A stretch of 64,000 nucleotides of DNA, taken from Antedon mediterranea. Taxonomy: Eukaryota > Echinodermata > Crinoidea > Comatulida > Antedonidae. Under the pieces are notes generated by a model. It worked only from the letters and a program-made list of their open reading frames with translations. It did not search any database and was not told where the DNA came from. Made by a program: the position numbers and the translations under genes. The DNA lies in NCBI RefSeq assembly GCF_964355755.1, contig NC_092679.1, positions 24,552,432-24,616,431 on the forward strand, in the 5' to 3' direction. Of this stretch, positions 48,901 through 60,900 are shown in pieces. How positions within the stretch are numbered: position 1 is the first letter of the stretch; every line of letters begins with the position of its first letter.

Positions 48901-51241
48901 GCGGTATAATGCCACTGCATTAAGGGTAGGCAAATCCCAAATTCTGCCTACTACTGTATGTTATTGCATTTAGATTTACCAGTGATAATACTATTTTAAT
49001 GTATTTTTAAGTCTTGGGAGGTACAGACCTAGTTTTTGAACATACATTCTTTCTGGGCAAGCATCCCATTGATAATCTCTGTTGGCTTACTGTGATGTTA
49101 TCTATCAGCTTACCTTTACGGGCTTTAGGTCAATTAAAGTGTAAAGATGCTGGAATGGTTCATTTGTAAAAAGAACAGTATTTTATGATTGTAGAGTTGA
49201 AAACCATTGAATGACATTTCAGTATACAGTACTACTACTAGTAGTATGCATGGGTCTCTTGTATTTTTGTATTGCTTTTTGTCATTATTAATATTGTACA
49301 TATTAGTAAATAATTATATACTCATATTAAAAAAACCCTTTCATTGCTGTTTATAATGTTTGAATTCACATTTCTCAGAGTAGACCTGCTTCGTATTACA
49401 GTATGGAATTTCGTTCCAAAATTCAATAACTAAGTATTTATCATGTAGGAATTAGTATTTTAGTTTGTTAATAAAAATGAAACATCGCAAATTTTATAAT
49501 AATATTGCTGTATAGCACAAAAATGCTGCTCATAATACTTCAATTCAAGACCCAATACCTTTGTTGACTGCCATTTACAAATAATATTTGCCAAGAGACA
49601 GAAACAATTTATTTCACCATCAATAAAAGTGGATAACAAGATGTTGCCATAGAAACTCTTGGTTTAGTTAGTGTTTAGTGATTTATGTTGCCACATTATG
49701 TCTCACATTTCTCTTTGCTTGTGCTGTTACCATTTCATCTCTGACTTGAGCTCATTAATTGGAAGTGCTTTTGATTTATTATCGTGTATCAGGGCGTAAT
49801 GAACAGACACTGGTTTCTTGTTAATATTATTACTCATTTAGAAAACTGGATTCTGTACAATATCATACTGTACTGTAAATAATGGATGTTTAATGTTCTT
49901 CAAATGAAATTCAAACTTTGGTATAAGAATTGTGAGATACAAATCTGTTTACCTTCTTCTAAATCAAAATAATAGAAAACTGGGGTTTTTAAGAGTGTTT
50001 TTCAAGACTAGAATCATTTGGGGTTTAAGCATTTATTCAGGTTAAACTCGTTTATTTATCGTTAATTTAATTTTTTGTGAGGATGCATTCTAAAGGCAGA
50101 TATATCCTAAATAATTTAAATCCATTGTTTCAGATGTAGTATTTGCTATTAATATATTGGTGTTTTTTTTCACCCAGCAGTTGAAACGAAATGGCCAGGG
50201 AGATGGACAGGGCCCAGAAATGAATTCCCCCAACACTAGTGCTGTAAGTATCGTTTAATTTTTTAAGATTAAGGTTTTTCAATTTGTTGAAATAATCCAT
50301 GTCACTGTCAGGTATAAATTTCCTCAAGCAGAGGAATATTTAAAATTAAAATTACCTCATACTTAGTGAGTTAGTGGCCGAGCGGTTAAGACAGTGGAAC
50401 CGTAATTACCTAGCCATAACATCGACAAGATTTGAAGCTTAGGACAATACCGTAGATCCAGGTGATGGACTTTACCAATTAGCTATAGGTGCCACAGTCA
50501 CCAAATAATTCATATTTTTCATTGCAGATGATGCCTCATTATCAAGCTGGTGGCAAAGAGGCTGTAGCTCAAGCATTTAAGGTAAACTTTTATAAAATAA
50601 TTAAAATAAATCTTTGAAACACCAGTTTCTTTTTATAAGTAAATTGGATAAATTTATAGGGATCAATGATATAGACACTTCCTCACTACACAGTTGTTTT
50701 TACTGAAATATTGAAAATGACCTTATTAATTTTAGTGTTTTTATTTTATTTAAAAGGTCTTGGAGGTGCATGAGCAGATAGATGATCGTAAACTTCCATT
50801 GGAGAATGAATCTATGTCTGACAAAGAAAGAGCTATTGTACGCGAGATGTGTAATGTGAGTTACATTTTGATTCCTGAATTGTTTTTCGAAAGCTCTGTC
50901 TACACTATCAAACTTTATGTGACAAAATAATGTGATATATGCCCATATATGGATATGATTATGTCATATCAGTACCACATTTGAGAATATACATATATTT
51001 AGGCACATGACATTTTTTTTCAAAGTAGTTTGATAGTGTAGACAGAGCTTACAACATATAAAAGAAACCGGCCAATTATAGTATTACAGTATACACGTTT
51101 CTTATTACTAACCATTTTCGTTTGTTTTAGGTGGTATGGAGAAAGCTTGAAGATAAGTCTGACGTTCCAGCTCATAATATACCGCCCTCTTATAAACCGA
51201 TTGGTCGACCAAAGTATGGGGGCAGTGAGCACTCAAAATGA
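42954..51241 (+). CDS. CCDC85: CCDC85-family coiled-coil protein, six exons, complete
   Basis: Exons 42954-44415, 48464-48540, 50178-50243, 50528-50581, 50757-50855 and 51131-51241 (TGA) keep phase throughout and give about 622 residues. Residues 1 to about 300 are disordered and Pro/Asn/Arg-rich. The family domain follows: KLSKDDLIRQLRKSE, INRRMQINLTEIRDLREG, ENKELRDLCYFLDDGRQKER, LAREWQRFGRYTANVM and ENLELKDVCMMLDEEKTG, matching the conserved CCDC85A/B/C core of two short coiled coils. Exon 2 adds a third coiled coil (IYIRELEQRVKLLEEEKRQL). The C-terminal exons (AVAQAFKVLEVHEQI...) are also family-like. CCDC85 proteins (C. elegans PICC-1) associate with p120-catenin/junction components. Exon 3 has a tandem CAGCAG acceptor, so one Gln (50178-50180) may be optional. 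Confidence 0.92.
44480..44977. mobile_element. TA-flanked MITE (Tc1/mariner-like) in CCDC85 intron 1
   Basis: The ends GGGAGGTTTCGCAATCTTAC and its inverse (to 44977) form TIRs of about 47 bp with few mismatches, flanked by TA on each side (44478-44479, 44978-44979). 498 bp, no transposase frame. The TA duplication suggests a Tc1/mariner-type source (inference). Confidence 0.8.
45005..45155. mobile_element. Partial TTAA-type MITE
   Basis: Contains TTTATGAGTGAAA and the terminus GGGGACAATACATG seen in the better copies at 26022-26328 and 53934-54239. The left end is missing. Confidence 0.4.
46628..47650. mobile_element. Possible nested DNA-transposon remnants in CCDC85 intron 1
   Basis: Outer ends: CTGGTTACTGTTTCTG at about 46628 and the inverse (CAGAAACAGAACC) at about 47650. 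Inside, about 46845 (GTCGTGTTTATACAACAC) and about 47612 (GTGTTGTATAAACGCGCCC) are inverted copies, defining an inner unit of about 770 bp. The inner unit is less AT-rich and has short frames on both strands (47187-47390 plus, 47307-47678 minus); none is recognisable as a transposase. 46670-46840 is a degenerate ACAGTTAATAACT repeat. Boundaries are approximate. Confidence 0.45.
48593..48767. mobile_element. MITE with TAA target duplication (Harbinger-like) in CCDC85 intron 2
   Basis: CGCCAATTTACACAG at the left and its inverse CTGTGTAAATTGGCC at the right, flanked by TAA on both sides (48590-48592, 48768-48770). 175 bp, non-coding. The three-base TAA duplication fits PIF/Harbinger elements. 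Confidence 0.75.
50366..50500 (+). mobile_element. tRNA-Ser/Leu-type SINE remnant in CCDC85 intron 3
   Basis: TTAGTGGCCGAGCGGTTAAGAC is a strong class-II tRNA A box (D-arm). The B-box region (AAGATTTGAAGCTT) is decayed. No intact cloverleaf. Confidence 0.55.
50891..51050. mobile_element. MITE in CCDC85 last intron
   Basis: AAGCTCTGTCTACACTATCA and its exact inverse at the right end (51031-51050) are the core of TIRs of about 25 bp. 160 bp, ending about 80 bp before the last exon. No clear target duplication. Confidence 0.75.
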
Positions 51242-51458
51242 GTGTACAAGTTAAAGCATGGATAGTTCATAAACAAACCCATAGTATGCTATATTCACCT
51301 TGAAGTGTTTACCGATTGATACCTTAAATCTTCCGCCAAAAGAATATCAAAATAAATGTTCCAGAGTACTATATTATAACACTTTAGATTTTCTAAGTAA
51401 GCACAAATTAAACACTGGGCCCATCAATGTACAGTATGTAAAGGGAATTGAGCACCTA

Positions 51459-51666
51459 AAGGCCTGTTTCTGCTCCGTAGCGCCGAATAAACTGTCATTA
51501 AATATCATTTTAGGCAGACCGCATTTCTTTGCTAATAACTGCAAATTATATGTTGATAATTGCTGAAAATAACCATTTAAATTTAGTGGTTTAGTTAGTT
51601 GTTGACAAAAATTAGTATTCACCCGGTTATTAATTCGTTATTTTTCCAAAGCAGAAACAGGACCTA
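51459..51666. mobile_element. Small TIR element 3' of the CCDC85 gene
   Basis: AGGCCTGTTTCTGCT at the left and AGCAGAAACAGGACCT at the right are inverted copies. The right end resembles the outer end of the 46628-47650 remnant. Probably in the 3' UTR or just beyond it. Confidence 0.5.
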
Positions 51667-53933
51667 AAAAACAATTCGTAATTTGATACTTTGATGGAGG
51701 ATTTGTTGTAAGGGGTTATTATATGTACAGATCCATAGTTGGCAATGAAAGATGATCTGTACTACATTTTAAGGAACAATAAATACTAAACTGGTACCTC
51801 AGCATATATTGTATACACTGCAGCACTTGCTAGATATCACACCTCTTTGTCTCAGTATTTCAACTATAATGTACATTGGTGTTTATGGAATAATTAATTC
51901 CAATTAATTAATTCCAATTAAGTTTTTATATTGTAAATATATCTGACAAATTTGTTGTGTATTTAAATTATTTAAAGGCATATTTTTTATGTTATTTGAT
52001 TTAATTAATGAACTTATTTGTAGACTAAAACTATTTAATTTCCAATTAAATATTATGTTTCCTGATTATTAATGAAATTTCATGACATAGATTTATCTAT
52101 GCTACAACTAAATTTATATCAAATTTTGTCAATAAGTTAATACACCTTAAAATAGATTTAGTTGCAATATAGTATGGTATTTGCATTTTACATTATAATT
52201 GTTCAATTTTTTGTGTATAGTTTTGTTATTATTTATGTATAAATAATTGGATACTAAACAAAGTGCCAAGTATTAGTTATTTACATTTATTGAGCGAACA
52301 TACTGTATAGTGTTTTTTTTAAATCCCCTATACACCCTATATTTGGTCAGCTACAATCTTCAATCAGCAATCTTTTTTTATTTTTGTGTACTGTATATTT
52401 GCCTCATCTCAAAGAATATACCATCAACCACTATATAAATACTAGATTGTCATCTCCAATGTTGTCATAGTTCAAAAAGTGATTCTTCATGGAGAGAGAG
52501 GAACCACACAATATGGTGGCTGCGATCCACCATTCGATACGATAGTTATTCCCCCATACACAGTCACAAAAAAGCATGTATGGTGTATTCAAACATGAGA
52601 ATGTGTTCTAAACGATCCTTTATGCAAAAATGCTATAAGATTTATCAATAAATTATTCATTTCATTGCTATTAGTTTTTATAAAAATTACAGTATATTAA
52701 ATAATTTAAACTACGGCGGCCAGTGGTTCCCCTTCCTGTTAGAATCACTTCGTGTCCATACAGTTGACGATCTTGTACTTATGTTATATCTATGTCAATA
52801 GCGCATAAAGAAGCTTCCTCCAAAAATCGCTGTGTATAGTTATCATTCTTCTATACTAAAATCAATTATTTTAATGTATTGTCTTCCAATATAGTATTCA
52901 CGTTTTTAGATTCATTATATGACCAGCTTAATTAGATTCTTAGATTTGTCAATTTTTGTATTAAGAATTGTTCAGTTTTGTTAGTCGGCACTATGGGCGC
53001 TTTTTGTATGGACAGGGAAACAGGGTGGTGTTCACCGTCATTGTTTCAATGGGTTTTAAGTTTAAATCTTTCTTTTACAGCAAAATTCAGTTAAAATTCC
53101 TTTACAGGGTTTGTTGCAATTTCAATTTTTACAATTTGTTAAATTTAATCAATTTAATTCCATTACACATAAACCAAAATGCAGTTAGGAGTACTCTGGT
53201 AAATTAAGTTACTGTCTGTTAATAAATACCTGAGCACCTATGTTTGATACAGGTATGTATATCATATATATGTATGTCATGTTCCAATAGCAGCACCTTG
53301 AAAATCTTTTTTTTTCTCCATTTTATGTACAAGTATATTTTTAAACAAATGAGAGAATGATTCCATTATGATAACAAATTGACAATGTTTAGCGGATGGC
53401 ATACAGAATTCAACATGATCTACACCAAGCCCTGTATGCATGCATAACCAGTATAGTAAATATGTATTCTGTTTGTTAAAATAATATTCTATGTATAACT
53501 ACTTTCCATATGTCGAGTTGGAACACTCGTTTCCTAAAACTATTGCAAAGTTGTTAGAGGTAGTCCACATCAAGGTGGTTCTTGTGTGTGACCATACCAA
53601 AGTAGCACTATCTACCAAAACTTCTCGCAGCCCCCAGTTTTGGATACGTTGTCTTCTCACTTTGAAATGTATAGAAGTTAATAAAACTTCTTGTATCTCA
53701 GTATACCTATTATTGCTGCTTTTTTTTAGGTCTTTCTATTTTGCAGCCTCTTTGAATGTAATGATTGATGGATAAATGGATTAAGAAATGATGTATTGTT
53801 TTGTTTATTGACCATTTTAGTTTAATTGGAGCTTATATAATCACACTAAAGCTTTACTTTTAGTTAGAAATACAGTTGAATTGAATAGTTACTAACAATA
53901 TAGGGCGCTATATTAAATGCTATGGCAGTATAG
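51667..53933. other. Intergenic, no gene seen
   Basis: AT-rich with scattered poly-T. Short ORFs (52968-53207, 53491-53775) show no family features. The CCDC85 3' UTR may cover the first part; AATAAA hexamers occur (for example about 51777). Confidence 0.4.
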
Positions 53934-54239
53934 TTAAAGATATATTGTACCTGGAAAAATAATTTTGGAAAAGGATTCGACTATTTTAATGTAACATAAG
54001 ATTCACATTTTTATTGAAAATTATTTCCATTATGAACCATAATAGTGAACCAGAAACCTAAACAATGGTCTGGTTTATGTAACTGTTTATTTCGTGTTTT
54101 TATGAGCGAAATATTTTCAATTTTTTTTTTTTTTAGAAAGTAAATAACTATAAAATGTTCTATTCAAGGTACTGTACGATTAGTAAGTATTCATATTTAA
54201 TAATTATTTTTCTTGTTTTCAGGAACAATACATCTTTAA
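53934..54239. mobile_element. TTAA-flanked MITE upstream of YLPM1
   Basis: TTAAAGATATATTGTACCTG at the left and CAGGAACAATACATCTTTAA at the right are inverted, and both ends carry TTAA. Same family as 26022-26328. Confidence 0.65.
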
Positions 54240-54689
54240 CTAAAATATTCTTGCATGAAATGAACTATTTATAGCTGCAATGTGATATTTACAGTTCAAA
54301 TCTGACTCTTCTGGTCATCATTATTTCATGTCTAGTGGCACTGTTGTACAAATGATATTATTTACTGGATGGTCACTAAATGTTTTAATGGAGGTCTGCC
54401 ATGTTTTCATATTATCTGACTAGACTAGACAAATAACTTAACAATTACAGTTAATAAAAATAGCTAACGAATTTTGTTTGTTTATTCTTAATTTTGTTAT
54501 AGTAATTTCATAATAATAATTTATTTGGAAAAAGCTACACTTTTGAAGGTGGCACACTTCAGAGTAAGTAAAATAACAGTTTTAACAATAGGCCTATTTA
54601 CAAAGAAACCTAAACTAAATCATGTACAAAATGTAAAAAAAATATTTAAAAAACAACATGCAGTTTGATTTGATTAAATTTTATTATGG

Positions 54690-54981
54690 GCCATGTTGAA
54701 TGCTATAAGAAAGTGCATCCATGCAAGAGACGCCTTCATTCTTTTTTTTTTAGAGAGTGAATCAAAAGAGGGCGACATATTTCAGTTTTTCGCGTCACAC
54801 CGCGCAGACGACGAGGTGGTGGAGAGAGAGCAACCAGACGATACAAGCACGTCGTTATTGAAAATAAAAATGGTGGTGCGTTTTTCAATTCAGGATTTGT
54901 TTGATTTTTCGTACATATTTTAATAAATTGAACATTTTGTTTACTACATAAAGGATCCCTTCAATAATAGATTTTATAAGA
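54690..54981 (+). promoter_or_regulatory. YLPM1: Putative YLPM1 promoter / 5' UTR
   Basis: A locally GC-richer, CpG-containing segment (about 54760-54860, with TTTTCGCGTCACACCGCGCAG) precedes the YLPM1 coding start. An in-frame TAA at 54949-54951 lies upstream of the ATG at 54982. A 5' UTR intron ending near 54980 is possible. An acceptor-like ATTTCAG lies just inside the reading frame (54987-54993), so the first codons are not certain. Confidence 0.4.
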
Positions 54982-57900
54982 ATGAGATTTCAGGGACCGA
55001 GAGGTCCAAATTTCAACGGTGGTGGTGGTATGAATGATCAAATGATGGGAGGTGGGCCTGGGCCTGGCGGCTTTCCAGGCCCTCGTATGATGGGCCCAGG
55101 TCCAGGACAAGGCCCAGGTTTCGGCGGGGGTCCTGGCCCAGGTTTCGGAGGTCCGGACAATGGTCCAAGAGGAATGTTTATGAATCAAGGAAGAGGTCCA
55201 GGCTTTGGTGGAATGGGACCTGGATGTGGACCAGGTTTTGGACCTGGTTTCGGTGGTGGTGGAGGAATGGGACCTGGTGGAGGAGGAATGCCAATGATGG
55301 GATTAGGTCCAGGAGGTGGAATGGGACCAGGAGGTGGAATGGGTCCAGGAGGCGGAATGGGTCCAGGAGGCGGAATGGGATCAGGAGGCGGAATGGGACC
55401 AGGAGGCGGAATGGGACCAGGAGGCGGAATGGGGCCTGGAGGCGGAATGGGACCAGGAGGTGGAATGGGACCAGGAGGCGGAATGGGTCCAGGAGGTGGA
55501 ATGGGTCCAGGAGGTGGAATGGGACCAGGAGGCGGAATGGGACCAGGAGGCGGAATGGGTCCAGGAGGTGGAATGGGACCAGGAGGTGGAATGGGTATTA
55601 TGCATAGAAATAAACCTGACAGTAACATGCAACAACAAAAAATTCATAATTTGTTTGTTGGCAATCAAGAGCCAAACAAAGGCAAAGTAAGACTATTTTA
55701 GGGTATCAATTTGTAGTAGTAAAAGTAGTACTAGGTCTACTAGTAGTAGTACTGTAGGTCAGTTTTAATAATTTAAGCGGCTCTCTATGCATCGTACACA
55801 GACTTATTGATATTCAAATTTGTCTGTTTAAGGATGAGAATCGCATTGAGAAACTTCAAAATGAAGCAGCACGATGGCAACAACAAGTTCCAAATAATAT
55901 GGCAGACATGATACAAAATCAACCAATGATGCAGCAGAACACAGGAGGCTCTGCAGATATTACATTAGTAAGTCTACACACCTAAATATATTTACATTAA
56001 ATTTAAACTAGGATTAACAAATCCCTTTTAATTACAATACAATTGTTCTACCATTTGTTATTTGGTTTGGTATAAAATGTGCAACAATAATTTAGTTTTT
56101 AGGCCTAAAACCCTCGCCATGGCTTGCATAGAGAAGAATTGAGACTTTCATAAAAATTCGACCTTTACCATGAATTATTCGACTTGACTGTTGTGATTTT
56201 GAAAAAGATTTGTATGTATAGAGTCATCAATATTTATGTATATGATATCTAGTAAATTTATTATTTACTACAGGATGAGTTGAAGAAACGGCAGGCAACA
56301 TTTAATGAGCAAGTTAAGGAATGGGAATCCAAGTTTAAGAAGTGGAAAGAAGAAAACAAAAGTCACCCTGACAAAGATTTATACAGATCATATGAACACC
56401 AATGGAGACAATGGGAAATACAGATACGACAGATGTCTGCTGCCACTGAGAAAGAAATCGAGATAAAAGAAAATGAACTGAGGCAGAAAACATCAGGCAT
56501 AGGACCAGGGTCAATGGGTCTAGGTGGTATGAGAGGACCAGGTCCAATGGGTCCAGGTGGTATGGTAGGCCCCGGTCCAATGGGACCAGGAGGTATGGGA
56601 GGACCAAGTCCAATGGGTACTGGTGGTATGGGAGGACCCGGTCCAATGGGTCCAGGTGGTATGGGAGGACCAGGTCCAATGGGTCCAGGGGGTATGGGAA
56701 GACCAGGTCCAGGTGGTATGGGAGGACCAGGTCCAATGGGTCCAGGAGGTATTGGAGGACCAGGTCCAATGGGTCCAGGTGGTATGGGAGGACCAGGTCC
56801 AATGGGTCCAGGTGGTATGGGAGGACCAGGTTCAATGGGTTCAGGTGGCATGGGAGGACCAGGTCCAATGGGTCCAGGTGGTATGGGAGGACCCGGTCCA
56901 ATGGGCCCAGGTAGCATGGGAGGACCAGGTCCAATGGGCCCAGGTGATATGGGAGGACCAGGTCCGATGTGTCCAGGTGGCATGGGAGGACCCGGTCCAA
57001 TGGGGCCAGGTGGTATGGGAGGACCAGGTCCAATGGGTCTAGGCGGCATGGGAGGACCAGGTCCAATGGGTCCAGGTGGTATGGGAGGACCCGGTCCAAT
57101 GGGTCCAGGTGGTATGGGAGGACCAGGTCCAATGGGTCCAGGTGGTATGGGAGGACCAGGTCCAATGGGCCCAGGTGGTATGGGAGGACCAGGTCCAATG
57201 GGCCCAGGTGATATGGGAGGACCAGGTCCAATGGGTCCAGGTGGTATGGGAGGACCCGGTCCGATGGGCCCAGGTGGTATAGGAGGACCAGGCCCAATGG
57301 GTATGGGAGGACCAGGCCCGATGGGTATGGGAGGACCAGGCCCGATGGGTATGGGAGGACTAGGCCCGATGGGTATGGGGGGTCAAAATTGCGATGACAT
57401 TGACGATGAAATGAATTTTGCACCTTATGGGTTCAATAAATCAAACCGGCCAATTGGAGAACCATTCAATGGACAATCCGCTTCATCACTACGAAGAAAG
57501 CGCCGCAGATTGGCTAAAGTTAACCGAATGGAACGGAAACGCAGAAGTGATAAATCCAAGCCAATTATTGCTGATGATTCCAGACCTCCAGGTGTGGAAC
57601 AATATGAATATAGTCTAGATTATTCTGATGAAGATGACGAGAATGCAGATGAAGATATTGATACATACAATGATAATGAGGTACTTGATAATTCAAAATG
57701 TGAAGAAACTGATATGACTTCAAGGTCGATTTTAAATGCCAATGATTGGGAACTTATTCAACATGCTGATGCAGCTAATGAAGCTGCTGACAAACCACTG
57801 CCATTTGAAGACAGACCACTGCAATTTGCAGACAGACCACTGCAATTTGAAAACAGACCACTGCAATTTGAACATCCACCAGGAGTTAACCCATCAGAAC

Positions 57901-60900
57901 CACATGTAAAAGAACAACATCCAGTTCAACGTTTTAAACCCAATGACAAACTTTCAAATTTTCTAGTAATAGGAAAAGAGGAGGGAGTTATTGAGACAAC
58001 TGTTCCAACAGGTTCAGCAACCTCTACTGCTACATCACTAAAAGTTACTGCTAAAAAGGAAGTTATAAATAAACCTGGAAAAATTCCTCCCCCTCCATCA
58101 CACCCTCCACCACTTCATGTGTTACAACAGCAACAAAAACAACCACAAAGTAAGAAGGGAGGGGGAATAACTAAATGGGATTTGCAGCAGATGATGAATG
58201 AAACAAAAATTGATTCCAATTCATCAGATTTATCTAAGATACAGGATGGTGAAATGAAAAGCAAAACAGAAAAAGATACTAGTGAACTAAAGAAAGAAGA
58301 TAAAAATAAAAAAGAAAAGGAAAAACCAAAAGACAAGGATAACAAGTCTGAAACAAAAGAAAAGGGAACTGATAATAAAAATGTAGACAATAAGAAAAAT
58401 TATAAAACTAAAGATGATAAAGGAAAGAATAAAGAAGTTTCAACAAAGGGAACATTAAAAGAGGAGTTGTCTCGTTTAGCTGCAAATAAAAAGGGTAATG
58501 GTGGGAAAAAAGATATGTTTGGCAGAGATATTAAAAGGTCACGCTCTAGGTCGCGTGAAAGAGACCGACAAAGCAGTAGAGATAAGGACAGACACAATAG
58601 CCGTGAAAAAATTACTGGCCGTGACAAATATCGTGATAGAAATCGAAATCGAAGCCGTGATAGAAGTCAAGAGAGAATTCGAAACCAAAACAATGAGAGA
58701 AATCAAAATAGAATGCGTGATCAAGATAGAAACAATAGTATGAGTAGGGACAGAAGTCGAGAGCGAGAATTTGGCAGAGATCGTAACAGAGATAATGATC
58801 GATACAAACAAAATGAACGCTTTGAAGATAAAACTAGAGACCGGTTCAGTCCTAATAGAGAAAAGATCATAATTGAGAAAGATACAAAATCTCAAGAAGA
58901 GTTGGGAGCAAATACTTATAATTTCAACCAAGTTCAGCCGACACAAAGGCCAGTTGACTACCAAACTCAGCCTGGAGGTCGTACAATGCCATCGGAAGAA
59001 CTTCCTCTTGCATACCAATCTCACCTTGGAGGCCGTGCGATGCCATCAGAAGAACGTCCTCTTGGATACCAAGCTCAGCTTGGAGGTCGTGCGAATCCAT
59101 CAGAAGAACGCCCTCTTGGATATCAAGCTCAGCTTGGAGGCCGAAGAACACCACCACCACCTTCTGGAAGACCACTCTATCCAATGGATGCATATCCTCC
59201 TGAAAGAAGATTGGAATATGAGGTAAGTATCAAATTGCGAGTCATTTCTTATTAGTAGATTGTTTTATATTTCCAAATAGAGAAATCCTTTATAATTGTA
59301 ACCAAAGATTGTAACAAATAACGTATTTGTAATTCCTGTAAATTGAAGTTTTTTAAATGGATATTTTGTTTTTAAGGATCGTTACAAAATTGATCGATAT
59401 AGAGAATTTGAACGTCCACCATATGACCCGTATAGTAGGCCACAAGACTGGTACCATGACCGAGTGGATGACAGAATGCGAGAACGTGCACCTGACAGGT
59501 ATAGATACATTTTTAGTTCTTATTTTATAAAAATTAAGTAACTAATGTAATTACTTCAGTTTTTTCCTAAAATAAAGTTAAGTTTTGGCTTATCTTGATT
59601 TGTATGTCCATACATGTACAATACAAGATGTCTCAATTATTATATACCTGTAACATGTATACATTCTGTTTCAGAAGAGAATGGGGATATGAACGAGGTT
59701 TACCCCCACCTCCATCAGATGATTACTACTTTAGACGTAAGTATTTTCATTTTGTTTCATTCTCTTAATCACATATATAAGTTTTTGTAAGTGGTAACAA
59801 ATAGTATACAAACAGCCACTGTCACACTTATCATAACTCATGAAGAGGGCCCCTTGATTGTCAGCATCTGCTGTATGGCGTTACCATGTATAAATAAGGT
59901 AAAATAAAAATTTTTGTTAAAGTTGTATTTATTAATGATTATCAGGTGGATTTGCACGTTCTCCATCACCTCCAGCAGTTAAGATTCAAACCATTGATTA
60001 TGGTCATGGCACCATTCAACCTGCTGTAGACTACTCATCTCCACACCAAAGGTATGCTACATTTATGTAAAAGTGTTAACAATTGCTTTCAGAATTCCTG
60101 TCAATAATAGTCAGGAAGTGAAATAAACTGCCCCAAGAAGCTATTGAAGCCACTAATGGTGATCAATTTAAAGAGATAGTGTCCAATTAATAAGCCACTT
60201 ACCAAAGCTTCTTTGTCAGACTTTCTTGTAGAATATTCAAGAGGACAACCACCAAGTACCAAGTAGATATTGAAGCCACTAATAGTGTATATTAAAAGAG
60301 ATAGTGTCCAATTAATAAGCCACTTCCTAAGACCTCTTTGTCAGACTTCCTTGTGGAGTATTCAAGTACCAAGAATAATCTAAACCTTTTGAATTATTTG
60401 TGAAAAAATATATTAATCATTAACAAATTTATTATTTTAGCGATCAACCTGTTGGTTATCAAAATGCATATGAACAACCACAAACAAATCCGTATTTGGT
60501 GCAAGGAGCAGGAGTTGCAGCACCAAAAAGAGAGTTAGTTAACATAACTGACATTTTGACACCATCTGGTGGACCGCGTACAAACCAGATTGTTATCATC
60601 CTTCGAGGGCCACCAGGAGCTGGCAAGACATTTATGGCTAAATTATTAAAAGAAAAAGAAATTCAAAATGGCGGTCAAGCTCCTAGAATGCTTTGCTTGG
60701 ATGATTATTTCATGATGGAAACTGAGAAAACTGAAACTGATTCCGAAACGGGTAAAATGATAAAGAAAAAGGTGAGAAATAAATAATAACTGAAGTGTTT
60801 TAAGATTTTTATTTTCGAGCTATTATCATAAATGATCCACTGCATACACATTAACTTTTTATATTTTCTTGTGGAGTCATGTACTACCTAACTACTGAAA

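Noticed and set aside
50366-50440. Possible tRNA-Ser/Leu gene
   Set aside because: Only the D-arm region is tRNA-like; the T-arm and acceptor stem are not.
55185-55628. Proline-rich minus-strand frame opposite YLPM1 exon 1
   Set aside because: It is the reverse of an 18-bp coding repeat; all frames of such a repeat stay open. The plus strand has proper splice sites and YLPM1 context.
56335-57423. Long minus-strand frames of 228-362 codons opposite YLPM1 exon 3
   Set aside because: Shadows of the 33-bp Gly/Pro/Met repeat; no signal, domain or splice support.
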